The translations under genes and the position numbers were made by a program. Below, one piece after another: positions 12,797 through 15,924 of a stretch of 15,924 bases of DNA (the stretch's first letter is position 1; the number at the start of each line of letters is the position of its first letter). Location of the stretch: assembly GCA_033809515.1 (NCBI GenBank), contig JAPXLN010000023.1, forward strand, positions 1 through 15,924, read 5' to 3'. This DNA comes from JAPXLN01 sp033809515 (GTDB lineage Bacteria > Bacillota > Sulfobacillia > Fermentithermobacillales > Fermentithermobacillaceae). Below the pieces are notes generated by a model that was given only the letters and a program-made list of their open reading frames with translations, was not told the DNA's origin and ran no database searches.

Positions 12797-14212
12797 CTAC
12801 GGATCTTCGTTGCCGCTGTTCAGGTCACCGTTGGTGTCTGTTAACAGCCGCTTCAACATGACGATTCTATGTCGGATGTTCTTTTGGATGAAGCCCAGAA
12901 CCTGAGACATGAGCAGGTCATCTATGGCATCTCTGATATCGGCCTCAAGAGATTCCTTGTTGGTTCCCTTGAGCAGTTTTCCGTAGATGATGGCGTCCTT
13001 CGCAAGACCCCTACATGCAAAGATCGCCCCAGTATCAACAGATTCCTGATCGCTGGCGTTGCCGATAATCGCTCTGGTAGCAGTCTCAACAGCAAGCGAA
13101 AACTCGCCGGTACCAAGATAGTGATCCGCCAGCTCCATGGCACATTGTGGAGCCATCCTCAAGCTCATAGCGGCCTTAAGTGCCTGTAAGGCTTCCGGAT
13201 GACGACCGTACTTGGTCAAGGTCTTGTACTCAGCCGCATAGGCTCCCTCATCGTCAGGCAGAATCTCATGGTACTGTGCGACAAGGTTGAGAGCAGAACA
13301 CTGGTTCTCTTGGCTTGCAGGCAAGGAGTTGTAATAGTCTATAACAAATCTAAAGGCTCTCCAATTCCAGTACTGGAGAGGGATCTTGTTCAGTGTGTCA
13401 ACGGCATCCTTGGCTTTCTTGGTTTGACCTATCTTGCAGTTGAAGTGTACTACATCACTTAGCAAGTCCACGTCTGCGGGGAATCTCTCTTCAACAGCCT
13501 TTTCTGCCACAAGAGCTGCTTTGTCGAAATAGTCGTGCCTACCCAAAACCGAGGCAAGATTGTGGTAGTCAGCGGCATCTCCTGTTATGTGCTCACTTCG
13601 CACAACGGCTTCCACGATGTTCATTGTCGCTCGAACGTCAGGCTTTGCCGATCCAAGCTGTTCTTCGACGAACTCTGCGGCCATCGCCACATTGGTCTCC
13701 TTCAACTCGTCGAGGTAATCCCTATGCTCTTGAAGCCAGCCGTAGTCTCTGATGAAACCATCTATGTCCTCCCTAAGGCTGACTGTCATTCGGGAAATGT
13801 CACTACGAACCTCCTCAGCGTGCTCATCCACCGCTTCTCTGATTTTGCGGGCAGTGCCCTCCTTAGCCTGGTCGGTAGCAGTCCTGATGGTCTCCTCAAT
13901 CTTGCTTTCGAGACTGGCCCTCATGTCCTCGAAAGACTTGTCAATATTCTCGAATCTCTTTAGGCCTACTACGGAAACAAAGATGCCCACCAGAACACCT
14001 AGAACAGGGAGGAAGAGGGAGATCCAATCGTAGGAAGTCTGGGAGACAATGAGATCAACGTCTTGGTTAATCAGTGTCGTTATCGAGTTAATGAAAAACA
14101 CCATAGCTGTAGCAAACACGCAGATCACTGCAGCACACAAAACGCAGAAACCAAAAAGCAGTGGATCGAACGAGCGTTTTTTCGTTGAAGGTACAAGGGG
14201 AGTGTTCGACAA
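12797..14212 (-). CDS. Two-TM membrane protein with coiled coil and helical-repeat domain (471 aa)
   Basis: The TTG start at 14212 is supported by AGGAG eight bases upstream and a strong promoter at 14257-14286. Two hydrophobic helices (about 17-42 and 64-84) anchor the N-terminus. A highly charged amphipathic helix follows (about 90-152: SLESKIEETIRTATDQAKEG and on), typical of a long coiled coil. Residues about 160-440 are all helical, with TPR-like alternation (ALVAEKAVEERFPADVDLL; HPEALQALKAAMSLRMAPQ; GEFSLAVETATRAIIG). No catalytic motif is visible. A membrane-tethered scaffold or sensor with a cytosolic peptide-binding repeat domain is the reasonable reading; the family is not recognised. 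It is monocistronic, flanked by repeat copy C and by insertion sequences. Confidence 0.85.
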   Translation of the reverse strand: MSNTPLVPSTKKRSFDPLLFGFCVLCAAVICVFATAMVFFINSITTLINQDVDLIVSQTSYDWISLFLPVLGVLVGIFVSVVGLKRFENIDKSFEDMRASLESKIEETIRTATDQAKEGTARKIREAVDEHAEEVRSDISRMTVSLREDIDGFIRDYGWLQEHRDYLDELKETNVAMAAEFVEEQLGSAKPDVRATMNIVEAVVRSEHITGDAADYHNLASVLGRHDYFDKAALVAEKAVEERFPADVDLLSDVVHFNCKIGQTKKAKDAVDTLNKIPLQYWNWRAFRFVIDYYNSLPASQENQCSALNLVAQYHEILPDDEGAYAAEYKTLTKYGRHPEALQALKAAMSLRMAPQCAMELADHYLGTGEFSLAVETATRAIIGNASDQESVDTGAIFACRGLAKDAIIYGKLLKGTNKESLEADIRDAIDDLLMSQVLGFIQKNIRHRIVMLKRLLTDTNGDLNSGNEDP

Positions 14213-14256
14213 TCTTCATTCTCCTCTCGCTAACATTCGTCCAGAGGCTTGCCCAG

Positions 14257-14286
14257 ATTATACCTCATATAGGAAAAGTACGGCAA
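14257..14286 (-). promoter_or_regulatory. Sigma-70/SigA-type promoter of the membrane protein gene
   Basis: On the minus strand, TTGCCG (14286-14281) is followed after 18 bp by a perfect TATAAT (14262-14257), about 45 bp upstream of the TTG start. This is the best promoter match seen in the window and suggests housekeeping expression. It lies 37 bp from the IS66-like end at 14323, so it may belong to the native gene rather than to an insertion. Confidence 0.7.
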
Positions 14287-14322
14287 TCCGTTGGCGCTAG
14301 TCGGGGGCGATCGGCTCTTTAG

Positions 14323-14371
14323 GTAAGCGTCAATTAGTTGCAAGCGGCCATAGCAAATCCCCATAAGGGCA
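14323..14371 (+). mobile_element. Possible solo IS66-family end
   Basis: GTAAGCGTCAA at 14323-14333 is the conserved terminal sequence of IS66-family elements and is identical over 11 bases to the start of the IS66-type element at 15490. The following bases differ, so it may be the end of a different IS66 relative. It is cut short by the IS3 relic beginning at 14372. No matching right end was found in the window. Confidence 0.4.
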
Positions 14372-14416
14372 TGCGGACAAGATTCTGGACTCTGAAAAAG
14401 ACAGGGGGATGTCAGT

Positions 14417-14506
14417 ATGCATTTGAGAGAGAAACGCACGAAAGCCATCGAGTTGTACATCAAATACAATAAGTGTGCCGCAGACGTGATTAATGAACTT
14501 GGCTAA
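14417..14506 (+). pseudogene. IS3 OrfA remnant (29 codons)
   Basis: The ATG at 14417 has AGGGGG upstream. The product MHLREKRTKAIELYIKYN, then KCAADVINELG, matches the start of the helix-turn-helix OrfA of IS150-type elements. It ends at a premature TAA where the recognition helix should continue. The remaining OrfA coding part is missing. Confidence 0.7.
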
Positions 14507-15313
14507 GAGAAGGCAGTTCTGTCGACGCCCTGAGAAATGAGCACCCGTTAAGAGAGTTGCTAGACTGCCTGGGAATGGCACGCAGCTGTTTCTATCACCG
14601 CGAATTGGCCTTACTTCCGGACATACGAGAAACTATGACAGCGCATCAAGGAGCTATTTGAGGAAAACAACAAGACGTACGGCTACCGGAGAGTTCATGC
14701 CCTGCTTGCACAAGAATACCACATGTCTCCGAAAAGGTAGTACGACGCATCATGTTTCAGTCCGATTTAGTGGTTATTAGGAAGAAAAGGCGCAGGTACA
14801 CTTTCATGCTGACGCACCCAATGTGAAATGGCCCACCGACATCACAGAATTTGCGATACCTGGCCGGGAAGACATGCCTTTCCCCTACCATCGATTGCTT
14901 TGACGGTCTACTCGTAAGCTGGACTATTGGGACAAGGCCCCAATGCCAAAATGGTTGGTAGTATGCTTGACCAGGCAACAAAGATTCCAAAGGGTGTAGA
15001 ACATCCACTGGTGCATTCAGACCGCGGTACTCATTACCGGTGGCCAGGGTGGATATCGCGTATGCTTGAAGCCGGTCTTACCCAATCGATGTCCAAAAAA
15101 GGCTGCCCACCTGACAATGCGGCTTGTGAGGGGTTCTTAGGTCGAGTAAAGAACGAGATGTATTACAATAGGTCTTGGGCAGGGGTCAGCATAGACAGAT
15201 TCATTGATGTTCTTCACAAATACCTGGTTTGGTACAATGAGACAAGGATTAAGATGTCGTTGGGTGCAAAGAGTCCACTGCAGTACAGGAGAAGTCTTGG
15301 GTTGGCGGCCTAG
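14507..15313 (+). pseudogene. IS3-family transposase OrfB (DDE) pseudogene
   Basis: Recognisable pieces in order across several frames are HPLRELLDCLGMARSCFYHR, IKELFEENNKTYGYRRVHAL, VKWPTDITEFAIP (first catalytic D), TIDCFDGLLVSWTIG, HPLVHSDRGTHYR (second D), and ACEGFLGRVKNEMYY (catalytic E), then LVWYNETRIKMSLGAKSPLQ to the natural TAG. The last third (from about 14927) is a single open frame. Upstream parts are split by frameshifts and stops. The DDE triad is preserved in the relic, but no full protein can be made. Confidence 0.85.
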
Positions 15314-15341
15314 AGTGTCCAAGAAAACGTCCGCACTTCCG

Positions 15342-15432
15342 TCCTGCAAACCGTTCTCCCGAAAAAGGAAGTAACCGATGGGTAACCGCGGTAGAGGGAG
15401 TCGAACGAATCGCGCACTTCCACGACAGGCCA
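15342..15432 (-). pseudogene. Fragment of a second DUF262 gene
   Basis: These 91 bp closely match 10509-10600 of the intact DUF262 gene. On the minus strand they encode WPVVEVRDSFDSLYRGYP and, after a one-base deletion in a G-run, YFLFRENGLQDG, corresponding to residues about 35-66 of the intact protein. Differences are spread along the piece, so it comes from a diverged homologue. It begins six bases after the IS3 right end, suggesting that IS activity removed the rest of the gene. Confidence 0.85.
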
Positions 15433-15470
15433 GTAGAGTGAGCGCCCATCGCCCGGGGCTGCTTGGGCTT

Positions 15471-15489
15471 TGCACAGATTTCTTTTTGG
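15471..15489 (+). repeat. Dispersed intergenic repeat, copy D, cut by IS66-type insertion
   Basis: TGCACAGATTTCTTTTTGG matches the left edge of copy B. It ends exactly where GTAAGCG of the IS66-type element starts, so the expected ATGAAAG continuation is displaced beyond the window. This marks the insertion point. Confidence 0.65.
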
Positions 15490-15924
15490 GTAAGCGTCAA
15501 ACTGCACCCACCTTCTAGGCCGCCCGTCTTTGGAGGATGATCTCTCCGAAGATCCACCGGGAAGGTGTTTGGCATGACTGCGAAACAGCAGGAGCGACGT
15601 CATCAGTGGGAAGAGCGTACCGCCTCGTACAAGTCCAGCGGGCAGAGCGTAAGGGAATGGTGCGCCGCCAACGACGTGAAGCCACAAAGAATGTGGTATT
15701 GGCTTCGCCGGTTGGAGGACGGAAACAAAGAAGAGCAGCCAAGCAAGTGGCTGCAGGCGGTCGTGGGTTCTGATTTGGTTCCCGGAGAGCATTCCGGGCT
15801 AGGAGCCTGTGCGCCTATCTCCCCCCGGTTGAGTTAAAGGAAGGTTGTCTCATGGGTTTGGTCACCTGGTTGGACAAGAACATGAGGGTTTGGTCGGTTC
15901 GGTCTGTAGCGATAGTGTTACCTG
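15490..15924 (+). mobile_element. Left part of an IS66-family-like element (runs off the window)
   Basis: The terminal GTAAGCG at 15490 is typical of IS66-family ends, and 84 bp inside it lies an OrfA/TnpA-like gene. The right end is not in the window. Sequence after about 15840 (ATGGGTTTGGTCACC and on) does not resemble the usual second IS66 gene (TnpB), so the element may be rearranged or a divergent relative. Confidence 0.6.
15574..15837 (+). CDS. IS66-family accessory protein TnpA-like (87 aa)
   Basis: The ATG at 15574 is preceded by GGAAGGTG. The N-terminal part, a helix-turn-helix reading QWEERTASYKSSGQSVREWC, then NDVKPQRMWYWLRRLE, is the standard DNA-binding module of IS66 OrfA/TnpA proteins. 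After SKWLQAVVGSDL the usual C-terminal strand block (VRIG...IEV..GF) is missing. The protein ends GACAPISPRLS, which suggests a frameshift or truncation near 15795. It is required with TnpB and TnpC for transposition in the family; this copy may be defective. Confidence 0.75.
   Translation: MTAKQQERRHQWEERTASYKSSGQSVREWCAANDVKPQRMWYWLRRLEDGNKEEQPSKWLQAVVGSDLVPGEHSGLGACAPISPRLS

Larger units (their letters stand above)
14372..15335 (+). mobile_element. Decayed IS3-family (IS150-type) insertion sequence, 964 bp
   Basis: Bounded by imperfect terminal inverted repeats: TGCGGACAAGATTCTGGACT at 14372 and, read inwards from 15335, TGCGGACGTTTTCTTGGACA (15 of 23 positions match over 23 bases). It contains remnants of OrfA and OrfB. 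The length is below the usual 1.2-1.5 kb, and several frameshifts and stops show internal deletions. No short target duplication flanks it, so at least one side has been rearranged. Confidence 0.8.

Noticed and set aside
1..15924. tRNA or rRNA genes
   Set aside because: No T-arm/acceptor pairs or rRNA-like conserved blocks were seen in the intergenic stretches on either strand.

Overview
The window looks like a decaying accessory (defence-island) segment of a moderate-GC bacterial chromosome, most plausibly a Clostridia-type Firmicute. The grounds are AGGAGG-type ribosome sites, several TTG/GTG starts, and IS150-type IS3 and IS66-type elements. The taxonomic call is an inference and weak. No rRNA, tRNA or CRISPR array was seen.

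Layout. (1) 1-2500 is mostly debris: a small HicA-like ORF (minus), a gutted Abi_2-type abortive-infection gene (plus), about 500 nt of non-coding DNA rich in perfect hairpins, and two small minus-strand gene remnants, one with a clear ribosome site and a single +1 frameshift. (2) 2500-5506 (plus) carries the N-terminal part of a large coiled-coil/two-TM protein, joined by an apparent deletion to the C-terminal DUF1998 part of a large helicase. (3) 5753-10705 (minus) holds two long intact genes. A DUF262/HNH (GmrSD-like) putative nuclease lies upstream of a 1007-residue UPF1/Dna2-like SF1 helicase that carries a PLD-like region lacking HKD and two topoisomerase-type zinc fingers. (4) 10706-11339 is a repeat-filled divergent intergenic region. 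(5) 11340-12497 (plus) is an ATP-grasp ligase. (6) 12797-14212 (minus) is a two-TM, coiled-coil, helical-repeat protein with a near-consensus promoter. (7) 14323-15924 is insertion-sequence territory: an IS66-like end, a decayed IS3 element with both inverted repeats, a relic of a second DUF262 gene, and the left part of an IS66-type element inserted into a dispersed repeat.

How it fits together. The DUF262/HNH protein plus the helicase-PLD-zinc-finger protein is the best candidate for a working module. It combines a type IV-restriction-like enzyme with a helicase whose architecture recalls Mokosh type II. The plus-strand pair at 2500-5506 looks like a broken second system; an unknown large protein followed by a DUF1998 helicase recalls Druantia type III, but this is only a resemblance. 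Several repeat families recur between genes. Short relics of ATP-grasp and DUF262 genes lie away from the intact copies, so related modules have been duplicated and lost here.
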